DNA from: an uncultured Acidimicrobiia bacterium
Lineage (GTDB): Bacteria; Actinomycetota; Acidimicrobiia; Spongiisociales; Spongiisociaceae
Direction of reading: 5' to 3'
NCBI GenBank assembly: GCA_958295745.1
Contig: OY282370.1
Span: forward strand, 1 to 64,000
DNA: 64,000 bases
Shown here: one piece after another, positions 7,657 through 16,159 of the stretch
Position numbering within the stretch: the stretch's first letter is position 1
Layout: every line of letters starts with the position of its first letter
Made by a program: the position numbers and the translations under genes
Notes under the pieces: model-generated
The model's input: the letters and a program-made list of their open reading frames with translations, nothing else
Told to the model about the DNA's origin: nothing
Database searches by the model: none

Positions 7657-8691
7657 TTATCGGTCACCGGCCCGTCGGTAGAGTTCCACATAACGACCGG
7701 TCACCTTCTCCCAGTCGAACGACCGGACGCGGGCCGAGGCGGCTTCCGCCAGGCGGTTCCGCAGCTCGGGGTCAGTCAAAATCCGCACCAGGGCGTCTGC
7801 CAGACTCCCCCGGTCGCCGTTGCGGAACAGCAGGCCCGAACCGGCCAAAACGTCGGAGAAAGCGTCCAGATCGCTGGCCGCCACCGCGCACCCCGCCGCC
7901 ATACCCTCGGCGATGCTGATCCCGAAGCTCTCCCCGCCCCGGTTGGGTGCGCACAACACCCCGCTGGACGCCAAAGCCAGCCGCTTCTCCTCCTCTGTAA
8001 CCCGGCCCAGGTAACGCACGCCCGCCGCCGCCGGGGCGTCGCCGCCGCCGATGATCACCAACGAGGCCCCGGGCACCTTCGAACGCACGTCCGGCCAGGC
8101 CGCCAGCAGCAGGTCGCGGCCCTTTCGGGGATCGGGGCGTCCCACGAACACCACCCGGCGGGGATCCCGCTCGACCGGGACCCGGAACGAATTTACATCG
8201 AGCGCGTTGGGAATCTCCACGGGATCGATGCCCAACGGTTCGACCGCCCGCAGGGCGGTGCGGCTCACGGCCGCGGCCACAGCGCCCCGCAGCGTCCGCC
8301 GCAGCGCCCTCCTCCCCCACCGATACATCGCCGCCGCCGTCCTGGACGGGTCGGCGTGGAAGGTAACCACGGTGGGTTTTCCGGCGCGGAGGGCGGCCCA
8401 CCCCACCATCGGAACGAACGGTTCGTGGATATGCACCGCGTCGGCGTCGGACACCGCGGCCTTCACCCGCCGCACCACCGGCGGGGACAGGGCCAGCGGC
8501 GCCCGCGAGCGGTTCACCCTCACCGCCGTCCATCGTCCTAAGTCGATCCGGTCGGCCTCCTCCCCCGCTCCGGGCGCCACCGCATACGCATCCTCCCCGA
8601 GTTTGCGGAGCTGGCGCACCAAGCCGATCACCTGCTGCTGGACCCCGCCCGGAACGTCCAGCGCGTATGGGGAGACGACCGCGATCCTCAC
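7657..8691 (-). CDS. pimA: Phosphatidylinositol alpha-mannosyltransferase
   Basis: PimA transfers the first mannose from GDP-mannose to phosphatidylinositol on the cytoplasmic membrane face. The 344-residue GT4-family glycosyltransferase begins with GTG at 8691 (VRIAVVSPYALDVPGGVQQQ, the family signature), has the HIHEPFVPM motif, then a C-terminal Rossmann domain with VFVGRPDPRKGRDLLL and the nucleotide-sugar segment GESFGISIAEGMAAG. The start overlaps the patA stop (GTGA). The order pgsA-patA-pimA matches the mycobacterial PIM locus. Confidence 0.92.
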   Translation of the reverse strand: MRIAVVSPYALDVPGGVQQQVIGLVRQLRKLGEDAYAVAPGAGEEADRIDLGRWTAVRVNRSRAPLALSPPVVRRVKAAVSDADAVHIHEPFVPMVGWAALRAGKPTVVTFHADPSRTAAAMYRWGRRALRRTLRGAVAAAVSRTALRAVEPLGIDPVEIPNALDVNSFRVPVERDPRRVVFVGRPDPRKGRDLLLAAWPDVRSKVPGASLVIIGGGDAPAAAGVRYLGRVTEEEKRLALASSGVLCAPNRGGESFGISIAEGMAAGCAVAASDLDAFSDVLAGSGLLFRNGDRGSLADALVRILTDPELRNRLAEAASARVRSFDWEKVTGRYVELYRRAGDR

Positions 8692-9599
8692 CGGCTCTCC
8701 TCCCGGCGGCGGGCGGCGAGGAAGGTGCGGTCGGAAGGCCAGTTGGGCTGGAGGAGGTGCCACTGGGTGGGCGCCGCCCTGATCAGATCCTCGAAGCGGT
8801 AGGCCATCTCCTGAGTCATCACCCCGATCCGGTCGGCAACATCCTCGCCCGGTACGGGGATGGGAGGGAGAACCACCGTCCGGTGCCCGCCGCCCGGCTC
8901 GAAGTAGGCGGCGCTCGGCAGCAGCGCCGCTCCGGTTCGCAGGGCGAGCACCGCCGGGCCCGCCGGCAGGGGGGTGCGCTCCCCGAAGAAGTCCACCTCG
9001 ATGCCTTTCACCCCGATGTTCCGATCCGCCACCAGCGCTGCGGTATACCCCTTCCGCAGGCAGGCCAGCAAGGTCCTGAGGGTGCCCGCGCCTTCGGCCA
9101 GCACGACCCGGATGGACAGCTGGGCCCGCATGTCGGTGAACCATTCGACCACCCGGCGGTTGGCGAGCGACTCGGCCACCGCGATGATGCGCACCCCCTC
9201 CTCCTCGGCCAGCACGGCGGCCATCTCCCAGTTCCCGATGTGGGGAAGGGCGATGATCATGGGGCGCTGCGCGGCCCGGGCCGCCCGCACATGTTCCAGT
9301 CCGGACGACGACATCCGGGACCGCACCTCCGCGAACCGGCGGGGGCGGAACCACAGGGTCTCTGCCCAGTAACGCCCGTAGGCGGCGAACATCTCCTCGG
9401 CCGCCTGCTCGGCCGCATCTCCGTCCTGATCTCCCAGCACCCGCCGCATGTGCCGGATCGCCATGGCCTTGCGGTCCTCGGCCCACCGCCACGCCAGCCG
9501 CCCGGCCAGGCGGCCCAGCCGCCTGATCACGGGTTCGGGAAGGACGCTTATGAAGCCGGAAGCCGCCCGATAGCCCAGATAGGTGAGCCGGTCGCCCAC
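8688..9599 (-). CDS. patA: Phosphatidylinositol mannoside acyltransferase
   Basis: A 303-residue member of the LpxL/LABP acyltransferase family. The catalytic HxxxxE motif is visible as PHIGNWE near residue 125, and the family segment ADRNIGVKGIEVDFFG follows. In the PIM pathway this enzyme acylates the mannose added by PimA. The GTG start at 9599 lies 3 bases after the stop of the bridge frame that links it to pgsA. The function is inferred from its place between the PI(P) synthase and pimA, as at M. tuberculosis Rv2612c-Rv2610c. Confidence 0.9.
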   Translation of the reverse strand: MGDRLTYLGYRAASGFISVLPEPVIRRLGRLAGRLAWRWAEDRKAMAIRHMRRVLGDQDGDAAEQAAEEMFAAYGRYWAETLWFRPRRFAEVRSRMSSSGLEHVRAARAAQRPMIIALPHIGNWEMAAVLAEEEGVRIIAVAESLANRRVVEWFTDMRAQLSIRVVLAEGAGTLRTLLACLRKGYTAALVADRNIGVKGIEVDFFGERTPLPAGPAVLALRTGAALLPSAAYFEPGGGHRTVVLPPIPVPGEDVADRIGVMTQEMAYRFEDLIRAAPTQWHLLQPNWPSDRTFLAARRREESR

Positions 9600-9602
9600 T
9601 CG

Positions 9603-10055
9603 TCAGCCCCAACCGTTCATGGCGGAGGCGTCGGTAATGGACGGAAACAGGCGCCGAGCAACCTCCCCGAATATCACATCCAAATCGACCGTCATCGCTC
9701 GGCGCCCTCCAGCCGACGCTAGGTGTTGGCGAAACGCTGGGAAACGTCGTCGAGCAACCTTACGATCTAGATCGAGCGTCATCGCTCGGCGCCCTCCAGC
9801 TGACGACAGCCATCCAGCTGACGCCAAGCCTTGGCGAAACGCTGGAAGACGGTAAACCACGTGAGGACGGCCATCAACCACAACATCACGGCCACCTGAT
9901 CCACCAGAAAACCGACCGCGAACAGGATGACCCGCTCGGCGCGGCCCATGATGCCGCCCCGCCCTTCGACCCGGCCCCGACCCGTTCATGGCGGAGGCGT
10001 CGGTAATGGACGGAAATAGACGCCGAGCAACCTCAATATCTAGGACAATCGTCAT
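9603..10055 (-). CDS. 150-codon bridge frame across a repeated pgsA-tail/patA junction
   Basis: An ATG at 10055 overlaps the pgsA stop (ATGA). The frame stays open for 150 codons and closes at 9603-9605, 3 bases before patA. It consists of repeats: a unit beginning MT-x-x-LD and containing VARRLFPSITDASAMNG occurs near both ends, a degenerate version (MTLDLDRKVARRRF) lies between, and pieces of the pgsA 3' end read in another frame fill the rest. The last unit alone (9603-9695, 30 codons) may represent the ancestral small ORF. Differences between units are multiples of three bases. Whether it makes a protein is unknown. Confidence 0.4.
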   Translation of the reverse strand: MTIVLDIEVARRLFPSITDASAMNGSGPGRRAGRHHGPRRAGHPVRGRFSGGSGGRDVVVDGRPHVVYRLPAFRQGLASAGWLSSAGGRRAMTLDLDRKVARRRFPAFRQHLASAGGRRAMTVDLDVIFGEVARRLFPSITDASAMNGWG

Positions 10056-10240
10056 CGCTCGGCGCCCTCCAGCTGACGCCAAGTGTTGGCGAAACGCTGG
10101 AAGACGGTGAACCAGGTGAGGATGGCCATCAACCACAACATCACGGCCACCTGATCCACCAGGAAACCGACCGCGAACAGGATGACCCGTTCGGCGCGGC
10201 CCATGATGCCGCCCCGTCCTTCGACCCGGCCGATGTCGGC
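9616..10240. repeat. Nested tandem duplication of the pgsA 3' end
   Basis: The genuine 3' end of pgsA (10052-10236) recurs as a long copy at about 9781-9977 and a short piece at about 9692-9745. The adjacent segment TTCATGGCGGAGGCGTCGGT..GCGCCGAGCAACCTC occurs at 9616-9668 and again at about 9983-10033. The main period is about 367 bases. Copies are largely identical with scattered substitutions, so the event is fairly recent. Confidence 0.9.
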
Positions 10241-10711
10241 CTTGGCCCGCAGGTAGGAGATCACCAGGGAGGCGCCCAGGCTCAGGACGCACAGGAGAAC
10301 CAAGGCCGGATCCCCTTCCTGGGGAGAGGTCCTCGAGGTGAGCCAGAAGGCGCAGGCGGCGAACATGGCGGTCTCGCCCAGGCGGTCGGAGACGGAGTCG
10401 ATCAGGGCGCCCCGGGCCGAAGCCGTACCCGAGGCCCGGGCCACGGCGCCGTCGAGCCCGTCGAGGGCCGAGCCGACCAGTATCACCAGCGCGCCCTCCC
10501 TCACCCGGCCGTTGGCCAACCAGACGGATCCGAACAGCGTGACCGCCAGACCCACCAGGGTGAGGTGAGCGGGCCGAACCCTCATCCAGGCCAACGCTCG
10601 ACCGATGGGCGCCACCACCACGTCGACATATCGTCGGGCCCACAGTTCGATCAAAAGCCTGGCTCCTTCCACCGACAAAGTACCACAGTCAGCCCGCCAA
10701 CCCGCCATCAC
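10052..10711 (-). CDS. pgsA: CDP-alcohol phosphatidyltransferase, probable PI(P) synthase
   Basis: An integral membrane enzyme of 219 residues (206 if GTG 10672 is the start). The CDP-alcohol phosphotransferase signature is complete: LDGLDGAVARASG followed by GALIDSVSDRLGE, supplying the metal-binding aspartates. Several hydrophobic helices flank it. Position before patA and pimA indicates synthesis of phosphatidylinositol (phosphate), as for mycobacterial PgsA1. Methionine 1 at 10711 is preceded by GGCGGGTG; the conserved region starts near VEGARLLIELWARRYVD, so the shorter start is possible. Its 3' end is partly duplicated downstream. Confidence 0.88.
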   Translation of the reverse strand: MMAGWRADCGTLSVEGARLLIELWARRYVDVVVAPIGRALAWMRVRPAHLTLVGLAVTLFGSVWLANGRVREGALVILVGSALDGLDGAVARASGTASARGALIDSVSDRLGETAMFAACAFWLTSRTSPQEGDPALVLLCVLSLGASLVISYLRAKADIGRVEGRGGIMGRAERVILFAVGFLVDQVAVMLWLMAILTWFTVFQRFANTWRQLEGAER

Positions 10712-10920
10712 CCGCCGCGCCTACGGATACGGACACGGATTACGGACACCGGGAGCAGGCGCCGTCGAGCGCCGGGCCGGCTCAGGTCGGCGGATCGGGG
10801 GCTGTGATATTCTCGCCGGGCCTCGGTCGAGCACTCATCGTACATCCCGGCGGCGCCGGCCGACCTATGTTTGCCAGAACCCACCCCGCCGAGACCCAAC
10901 AACGCAAGGAGGCTGTCTCG

Positions 10921-12060
10921 ATGGCTGATCGTGATACTTTGATGGCTTATCTGATACCGAAGCTGACCAACCGAGTAGAGGACGCGGCAACGGATGCCCT
11001 GGCGTTCATCCTGAACAGATCCGCGGGTTGTCTCGGTGCGCTGGACCGCCTGCTGCGGGATGAGGATTTCTACATGGAACCCATCGCGGCGGTCCGCACC
11101 CAGGTGACTTACAAGGATGGTTCCCGCCCCGACATGGCCGGCTATGACCGAAACGGCGCGAAGCGGTTGCTCGTCGAAGCCAAGTTCTGGGCCGGCCTGC
11201 TGAAAGGCCAGGCCGTCGGCTATTTCAGGCTGCTGGAGGAGGACGGGCCGGGGGTGTTGCTGTTCATCGCGCCGGACAGCAGGATAGATACCCTCTGGGC
11301 TGAGATCCGGCGCCGGATGGAGAGCGGCGAAGACGGCTCCCAGCTGCAAATCATCGAAACCGGTGACAGGACCCGAAAAGCCGGGGTAGTGGGTTCGGAC
11401 AAGCGCCTGATGTTGGTCAGCTGGACCTTCTTGCTCGACTACTTGGCCGTCGCGGCTGTCGGCGATGGTCGGGTCGCATCGGACATCGAGCAGCTGCGCG
11501 GTCTTGCCCGGTGGGAAGATGCGGTGGCTTTCCGTCCAATCCATCCGGACGAGTTCGGACTCTCGCTGCCCCGGCGTATCCGAGGGCTCAACCGCTTGAT
11601 CGATGATGTGGTATCCGCCCGCGGCGTGCCGCAGGGTTGGATGACCGTCAAGGGTCTACGGGCGACTCCACAGAGAGAAGGATACGGGAGGTACTTAAGG
11701 CTCACCGACGTTCCCGTCGACTTGTTCTTGGGGGTCAACGTCGAGCGGTGGGCAACGAGCGGAGACACCCCGCTGTGGCTCTGGATCAGCCGTCGGTTTC
11801 CGATGGACGCCGGCAGGATGAAGGAACGGGCGCCCTCGCTGATCAAATGGGGGAACGATTATTGGCTTCCGATTCATTTGAAAACCGGCCTGGAGTACGA
11901 AGCGGTCCTGGATGACGCCGTGCGCCAGGTAAGAGCAGTCTGGGACATTATCGACAGGGATCGGGTGAGCGCATCGGCGATCCGGGCAGGCGACGCGCCG
12001 CCCGACGGGGCCTCTCCGACATCCGGGGCGGGTGATGACCCCGGTTCACAGGACGAGTAA
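10921..12060 (+). CDS. PD-(D/E)XK nuclease-superfamily-like protein, function unknown
   Basis: A 379-residue soluble protein. Near residues 70-90 it has RPDMAGYDRNGAKRLLVEAKFWAGL, where an aspartate, then E-x-K on the next strand, fits the PD-(D/E)XK nuclease core. The rest (WTFLLDYLAV, then a region with LTDVPVDLFLGVNVERW) is unfamiliar, and the C-terminal ~30 residues are low complexity. AAGGAGG eight bases before ATG 10921 fixes the start. It stands alone on the plus strand inside a conserved minus-strand block, so it looks acquired. It could be a restriction-like or defence protein; no methylase or helicase partner is nearby. Confidence 0.7.
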   Translation: MADRDTLMAYLIPKLTNRVEDAATDALAFILNRSAGCLGALDRLLRDEDFYMEPIAAVRTQVTYKDGSRPDMAGYDRNGAKRLLVEAKFWAGLLKGQAVGYFRLLEEDGPGVLLFIAPDSRIDTLWAEIRRRMESGEDGSQLQIIETGDRTRKAGVVGSDKRLMLVSWTFLLDYLAVAAVGDGRVASDIEQLRGLARWEDAVAFRPIHPDEFGLSLPRRIRGLNRLIDDVVSARGVPQGWMTVKGLRATPQREGYGRYLRLTDVPVDLFLGVNVERWATSGDTPLWLWISRRFPMDAGRMKERAPSLIKWGNDYWLPIHLKTGLEYEAVLDDAVRQVRAVWDIIDRDRVSASAIRAGDAPPDGASPTSGAGDDPGSQDE

Positions 12061-12119
12061 CCGCCGGAGCGGTCGGGGCGTCTGCGCCGAGTCGGGGTGA
12101 TCAGCCGGGGTCGGGGGGT

Positions 12120-12140
12120 GCGGCGTTGCCTGCGCGCCGC
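12120..12140 (+). terminator. Weak hairpin after the nuclease-like gene
   Basis: GCGGCG (12120-12125) and CGCCGC (12135-12140) can pair around a 9-base loop, 60 bases past the stop of the PD-(D/E)XK-like gene. No T-run follows. The rest of the 254-base spacer before fusA2 (12061-12314) shows no gene I can support. Confidence 0.25.
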
Positions 12141-12314
12141 GTGTTCGGGCGGCGGTGAAGGGGCGCCGGGATGAACATCGGAGGCGGCCTCGAGACCACC
12201 CGTCTAGCTGCGCATCCGGCGCCTGCTCGGTGAGATCCTCGACGGGCCGGCCTGTCCAGACACCGGGTATCTCACCATCACCTACACTCAGGCAACCGCG
12301 AGAAGGCAGAGAGT

Positions 12315-14363
12315 ATGGGATCGGAAAAAATTCGCAACGTGGGGCTGTTCGGCCACGGCGGCGCCGGCAAGACCGCCGTGGCCGAAGCTCTGCTGTTCGA
12401 CGCAGGCCTCACAACCCGGGTGGGTACGGTGGAGGCCGGCAACACGGTCATGGACTTCGAACCCGAGGAGATCGAGCGCGGCAGCTCGCTCGGGTTGGCC
12501 GTCGCCTCCTTCCGGCGCAACGGCGCCAGGGTCAACCTGATCGACACCCCCGGCTATGCGGACTTCGTGGGGGAGGCCATGGCGGCCCTGCGGGCGGTCG
12601 ACCTGGCCGTATTCGTGGTATCCGCCGTAGACGGGGTAGAGGTGCAGACCGAGATCCTCTGGGAGGCGGCCCGAGAGGAAGGCATCGCCCGGGCCGTCTT
12701 CATCAACAAACTCGACCGCGACCGGGCTTCGTTCTCCCGCACCCTCGAGCAGCTGATAGAGGTCTTCGGGAAGCGGATCGCCCCGGTGCAGGTGCCGATC
12801 GGTGAAGAGCGGCGCCTGTCGGGGTTGGTGCGGATGGTGTCCGGCCAGGCTCTCGGCTACACCGGGGGCCGCACCGAAGGATCTCCCGTCGACCCCCCGG
12901 CCGAGGTGTCCGACGCCGTGGAGGAAACCAGGACCGCCCTGGTCGAGGCGGTGGTGGAGACCGACGACGATCTGCTCGAAGCCTACTTCGATGGAGAGGA
13001 ACCCTCCCGCGAGACGATGATCGAGGTGATCCGCAAGGGCATGACCGCCGGAGACATCTTCCCGGTGCTGGTCGGATCGGCGGGCAATCTGGTGGGTATA
13101 GACGCCCTGGCCGACTTCATGGTCGACTTCACCCCCTCACCCCTGGACCGCCCCGCTCCCCCCGTTTCGTCGGGGGCGCTGACGCCCGACCCCGACGGGC
13201 CGTTCGCCGCCTACGTATTCAAGACTTCGGGCGACCAATACGTAGGGCGCATCAACACCTTCCGGGTCTTCTCGGGTTCGTTCCACCCCGACGCGGCGCT
13301 GGAGACGCCGAGCGGGGAGAAGTTCAGGATGACCAACCTCTTCGCCTTGCAAGGCAAGGAGCATGTCGATCTGGATCGGGTGACTACAGGCGCCATAGCC
13401 TCGGTGGCCAAGCTGGACAACCTGCGGGTGGGAGACACCATACGGTCGGCGGGAAGCGGCGTGGAGATCGTCCCCGTGCAGGTGCCCCGCCCGGTCCACG
13501 AGGTGACGGTCTCGCCCCGCTCCACCCATGACGAGGACAAGCTGTCCACCGCCCTGGCCCGCGCCCAAGAGGAGGACCCCACCATCCTCGTGGAGCGCCG
13601 GGCGGAAACCAAGGAGACCGTGCTGTCGGGGCTGGGCGAGGCGCACGTGCTCGTCACCCTGGCCCGGGTCTCGCGCCGCTTCGGGGTGGATCTGGACACC
13701 GGACTGCCGCGCATTCCCTACCGCGAGACCATCCAGGGCCGGGCCGCTGTCGAAGGGAAACACAAGAAGCAGTCCGGCGGGCGCGGCCAGTTCGGGGTGG
13801 CCTACGTGAAGTTCGAGCCCAACGGGCGCGGGGAAGGCTACGAGTTCGTCGACCGCATCAAGGGAGGCTCCATCCCCCGCAACCTCATACCTGCAGTCGA
13901 CAAGGGCATCCAACAGGCCCTGGAGCGGGGAATACTGGCCGGCTATCCGGTGATAGACGTCCGGGCCACCGTCCACGACGGCAAGTTCCACTCGGTCGAC
14001 TCCGACGAGCTGAGCTTCCGTATGGCGGGCATCATGGCGGTGCGGGCCGCCGCGTCGGACCTGCGGGCCACCATCCTCGAACCCATCGCGGTGGTCACGA
14101 TCCGGGTGCCCGAAGCCTATATGGGCGATGTCATCGGGGATCTGAACTCCAAGCGGGGCCGGGTTCTCGGAATGGACGCCGACGGCCACAGCAGGGTGCT
14201 CGACGCGGAGGTGCCGATGGCGGAGATGCAGCGGTATTCTGTCGACCTGCGGTCCATGACCGGGGGGAGAGGGTCTTTCGAGATCGAGTTCTCGCACTAC
14301 GAGACGGCCCCGCCGCAAGAGGTGCAGAGGGTGGCGGCGGCCGCCAAGATAGACGCCGGATAG
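12315..14363 (+). CDS. fusA2: Elongation factor G-like protein (EF-G2)
   Basis: A 682-residue translational GTPase with EF-G domain order: G1 loop GHGGAGKTAVAEAL (residues ~13-26), G3 DTPGYADFVGEAMAALR, G4 INKLDRDRASF, domain II (FAAYVFKTSGDQYVGRINTF), then domains III-V ending VTIRVPEAYMGDVIGDLNSKRGRVLGM. It belongs to the shorter, diverged EF-G paralogues of actinobacteria (FusA2) rather than the fusA of the str operon. These bind GTP, but translocase activity is not established for all. AAGG lies upstream of ATG 12315, and gltA begins on the base after the stop. Confidence 0.9.
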   Translation: MGSEKIRNVGLFGHGGAGKTAVAEALLFDAGLTTRVGTVEAGNTVMDFEPEEIERGSSLGLAVASFRRNGARVNLIDTPGYADFVGEAMAALRAVDLAVFVVSAVDGVEVQTEILWEAAREEGIARAVFINKLDRDRASFSRTLEQLIEVFGKRIAPVQVPIGEERRLSGLVRMVSGQALGYTGGRTEGSPVDPPAEVSDAVEETRTALVEAVVETDDDLLEAYFDGEEPSRETMIEVIRKGMTAGDIFPVLVGSAGNLVGIDALADFMVDFTPSPLDRPAPPVSSGALTPDPDGPFAAYVFKTSGDQYVGRINTFRVFSGSFHPDAALETPSGEKFRMTNLFALQGKEHVDLDRVTTGAIASVAKLDNLRVGDTIRSAGSGVEIVPVQVPRPVHEVTVSPRSTHDEDKLSTALARAQEEDPTILVERRAETKETVLSGLGEAHVLVTLARVSRRFGVDLDTGLPRIPYRETIQGRAAVEGKHKKQSGGRGQFGVAYVKFEPNGRGEGYEFVDRIKGGSIPRNLIPAVDKGIQQALERGILAGYPVIDVRATVHDGKFHSVDSDELSFRMAGIMAVRAAASDLRATILEPIAVVTIRVPEAYMGDVIGDLNSKRGRVLGMDADGHSRVLDAEVPMAEMQRYSVDLRSMTGGRGSFEIEFSHYETAPPQEVQRVAAAAKIDAG

Positions 14364-15644
14364 ATGGACGAAGCGACGATCCGGGTCGGCGGCGAAGATC
14401 GCATCGACCTGCCGATCATCGAGGGAACCGAAGGCGAGCAGGCGCTCGACATAGGGAACCTGCGCCGGGACACTGGTCTGGTCACCCTCGACCGGGGATA
14501 CGGCAACACCGCCGAGACGGTCAGCGCAGTGACCTTCATCGACGGGGAGGAGGGAATCCTCCGTTACCGTGGTTATCCGGTGGATCAGCTGGTCCGGGAA
14601 TCGTCTTTCCTCGAGGCGGCCCTGCTTCTCGACCGGGGAGAGCTTCCTTCCCGGGCAGAGCTGGATCGGTACGAGGAAGAGATCGGCCGCCATGCCGCGT
14701 TGCCGGACGGCATAGCCTCCGTTCTGGAGTCGTTTCCGGCCGGCGCCCATCCGATGCAGAAACTGGCCGCCGCCGTGATCCTGCTGCGGCCGTACCTCCC
14801 CGAGGCCGGCGACCCGACGGATACCGAGTCCGCCCGGCTGGGCGCGGTGCATCTGATGGCGAAGACGGCGGCCCTGGCCGCCTGGTCCTACCGGAGCGGC
14901 GCCGACCGGATCTACACGGAGCCCCGGCCCGACCTCGGATACGCAGCCAACTTCCTCAACATGATGTTCAACCCCGGAGACGGCGCCTACGAGTTGAACC
15001 CGGCCCACATCCGGGCGATGGAGGCGCTGCTGGTCTTGCACGCCGATCACGGCCAAAACCTCTCCACCTCGGCCGTGCGTCTGGTCGGGTCGAGCCAGGC
15101 CGACCTGTTCTCCGCGGTGTCGGCGGGGATCCTGGGTCTGTCCGGGCCGCTCCACGGCGGGGCCAACCAGCGTGTGATCGAGATGCTCGAGGCCATCCTG
15201 GCCGACGGCGGAGACACCCGCCGCTACCTCGATCGGGCCAAGGACCGCAACGACCCGTTCCGGCTGATGGGCTTCGGCCATCGCGTCTACCGCAACTTCG
15301 ACCCCCGGTCGGACCTGATCAAACATCACGCCCGCTCGCTGCTCCATGAACAGGACGACCCCCTCCTCGATCTGGCCTTGCAGCTGGAGCAGGAGGCGCT
15401 GGCCGACGACTTCTTCATCCGGCGCCGCATCTACCCGAACGTGGACTACTACTCGGGCATCCTCTACCGGGCGCTCGGTTTCCCCAGCGAGCAGTTCACC
15501 GTCCTGTTCGCCATCGGGCGGCTTCCCGGCTGGCTGGCGCAATGGAGGGAGATGATCAGCGATCCGCAGGTCCGGATCAAACGGCCCCGCCAGATATACA
15601 CCGGATACCCGCGGCGCGACTACATACCCATAGACAAGCGATGA
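14364..15644 (+). CDS. gltA: Citrate synthase
   Basis: Citrate synthase joins acetyl-CoA and oxaloacetate at the entry to the TCA cycle. The 426-residue protein has the N-terminal segment with SAVTFIDGEEGILRYRGY, the conserved HADHGQNLSTSAVRLVGSS, SGPLHGGANQRVIEML, the catalytic-histidine segment MGFGHRVYRNFDPRSDL, and the catalytic Asp in YPNVDYYSGILYRALG. Length and architecture fit the hexameric type II form. It starts directly after the fusA2 stop (TAG then ATG), so the two are co-transcribed. Its own stop overlaps an ATG that opens a 6-codon frame leading to the next gene. Confidence 0.97.
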   Translation: MDEATIRVGGEDRIDLPIIEGTEGEQALDIGNLRRDTGLVTLDRGYGNTAETVSAVTFIDGEEGILRYRGYPVDQLVRESSFLEAALLLDRGELPSRAELDRYEEEIGRHAALPDGIASVLESFPAGAHPMQKLAAAVILLRPYLPEAGDPTDTESARLGAVHLMAKTAALAAWSYRSGADRIYTEPRPDLGYAANFLNMMFNPGDGAYELNPAHIRAMEALLVLHADHGQNLSTSAVRLVGSSQADLFSAVSAGILGLSGPLHGGANQRVIEMLEAILADGGDTRRYLDRAKDRNDPFRLMGFGHRVYRNFDPRSDLIKHHARSLLHEQDDPLLDLALQLEQEALADDFFIRRRIYPNVDYYSGILYRALGFPSEQFTVLFAIGRLPGWLAQWREMISDPQVRIKRPRQIYTGYPRRDYIPIDKR

Positions 15645-15661
15645 TGGACGACAGGCGCTGA
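15641..15661 (+). CDS. Six-codon bridge frame between gltA and the next gene
   Basis: ATG at 15641 overlaps the gltA stop (ATGA). The frame reads MMDDRR and its TGA (15659-15661) overlaps the ATG of the following gene. ATGGACGACAGGCGC here resembles ATGGACGGCATCCGC at the true start 17 bases later, suggesting a small tandem duplication of the start region. A coupling role is inference. Confidence 0.3.
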   Translation: MMDDRR

Positions 15662-16140
15662 TGGACGGCATCCGCATCCCCCGCGAGGTGGCCGAGGCGG
15701 AAGGGATGCCCGAGGACCTCGATTCGGGGATACTCGGCGCTTACCGCTTCCCCTCCCCCGCCCGCCGGCGGACGGCCGCCCACATCTACAACGGCGCCGC
15801 GATCCTGGCCGCTCTGGCCGCTCTGGCCGACCTGTCGTCCGGGTTCTGGGTGTTGTCGGCGGGGTTCTTGCTGCTGGCCCTCCTCCACAGAAACGCCGCC
15901 TGGCCGCTGGTCGTCGACCAGGAGGAGGCGTTCCGCAGGGCGGCGGCCGCGGCCCCGTTCCCCGTCGGCCATGCATCGGCCGCCTTGGGGTTCGTAGGCT
16001 TCCGGTCCCGTCCGGTCTGGAACGTGGTGCTCTACTCGGCCGAGGAACCTCCGGAGCGGCGGGCGCTGGTGCGCCTGGAGGCGGTCACGGGAGAGCAGAT
16101 GGACGATCCCTACGTGGAGGAGCTGACCGGACCGGACTGA
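15661..16140 (+). CDS. Small membrane protein of unknown function
   Basis: A 159-residue protein I do not recognise. The hydrophobic stretch at about residues 42-75 (AAILAALAALADLSSGFWVL and what follows) can form two short membrane helices or a hairpin. The N-terminal ~40 residues are polar, and the C-terminal ~80 residues (VVDQEEAFRRAAAAAPFPVG..VWNVVLYSAEE) look like a small soluble domain. It follows gltA through a 6-codon bridge and is convergent with thrS (19-base gap). No catalytic motif is visible. Confidence 0.65.
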   Translation: MDGIRIPREVAEAEGMPEDLDSGILGAYRFPSPARRRTAAHIYNGAAILAALAALADLSSGFWVLSAGFLLLALLHRNAAWPLVVDQEEAFRRAAAAAPFPVGHASAALGFVGFRSRPVWNVVLYSAEEPPERRALVRLEAVTGEQMDDPYVEELTGPD

Positions 16141-16159
16141 AAGGCTCCGACGGGCGGGG

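Noticed and set aside
7657-9612. One 651-codon acyltransferase-mannosyltransferase fusion
   Set aside because: The N-terminal part is in the wrong frame for PatA. PatA and PimA are separate genes overlapping by GTGA at 8688-8691.
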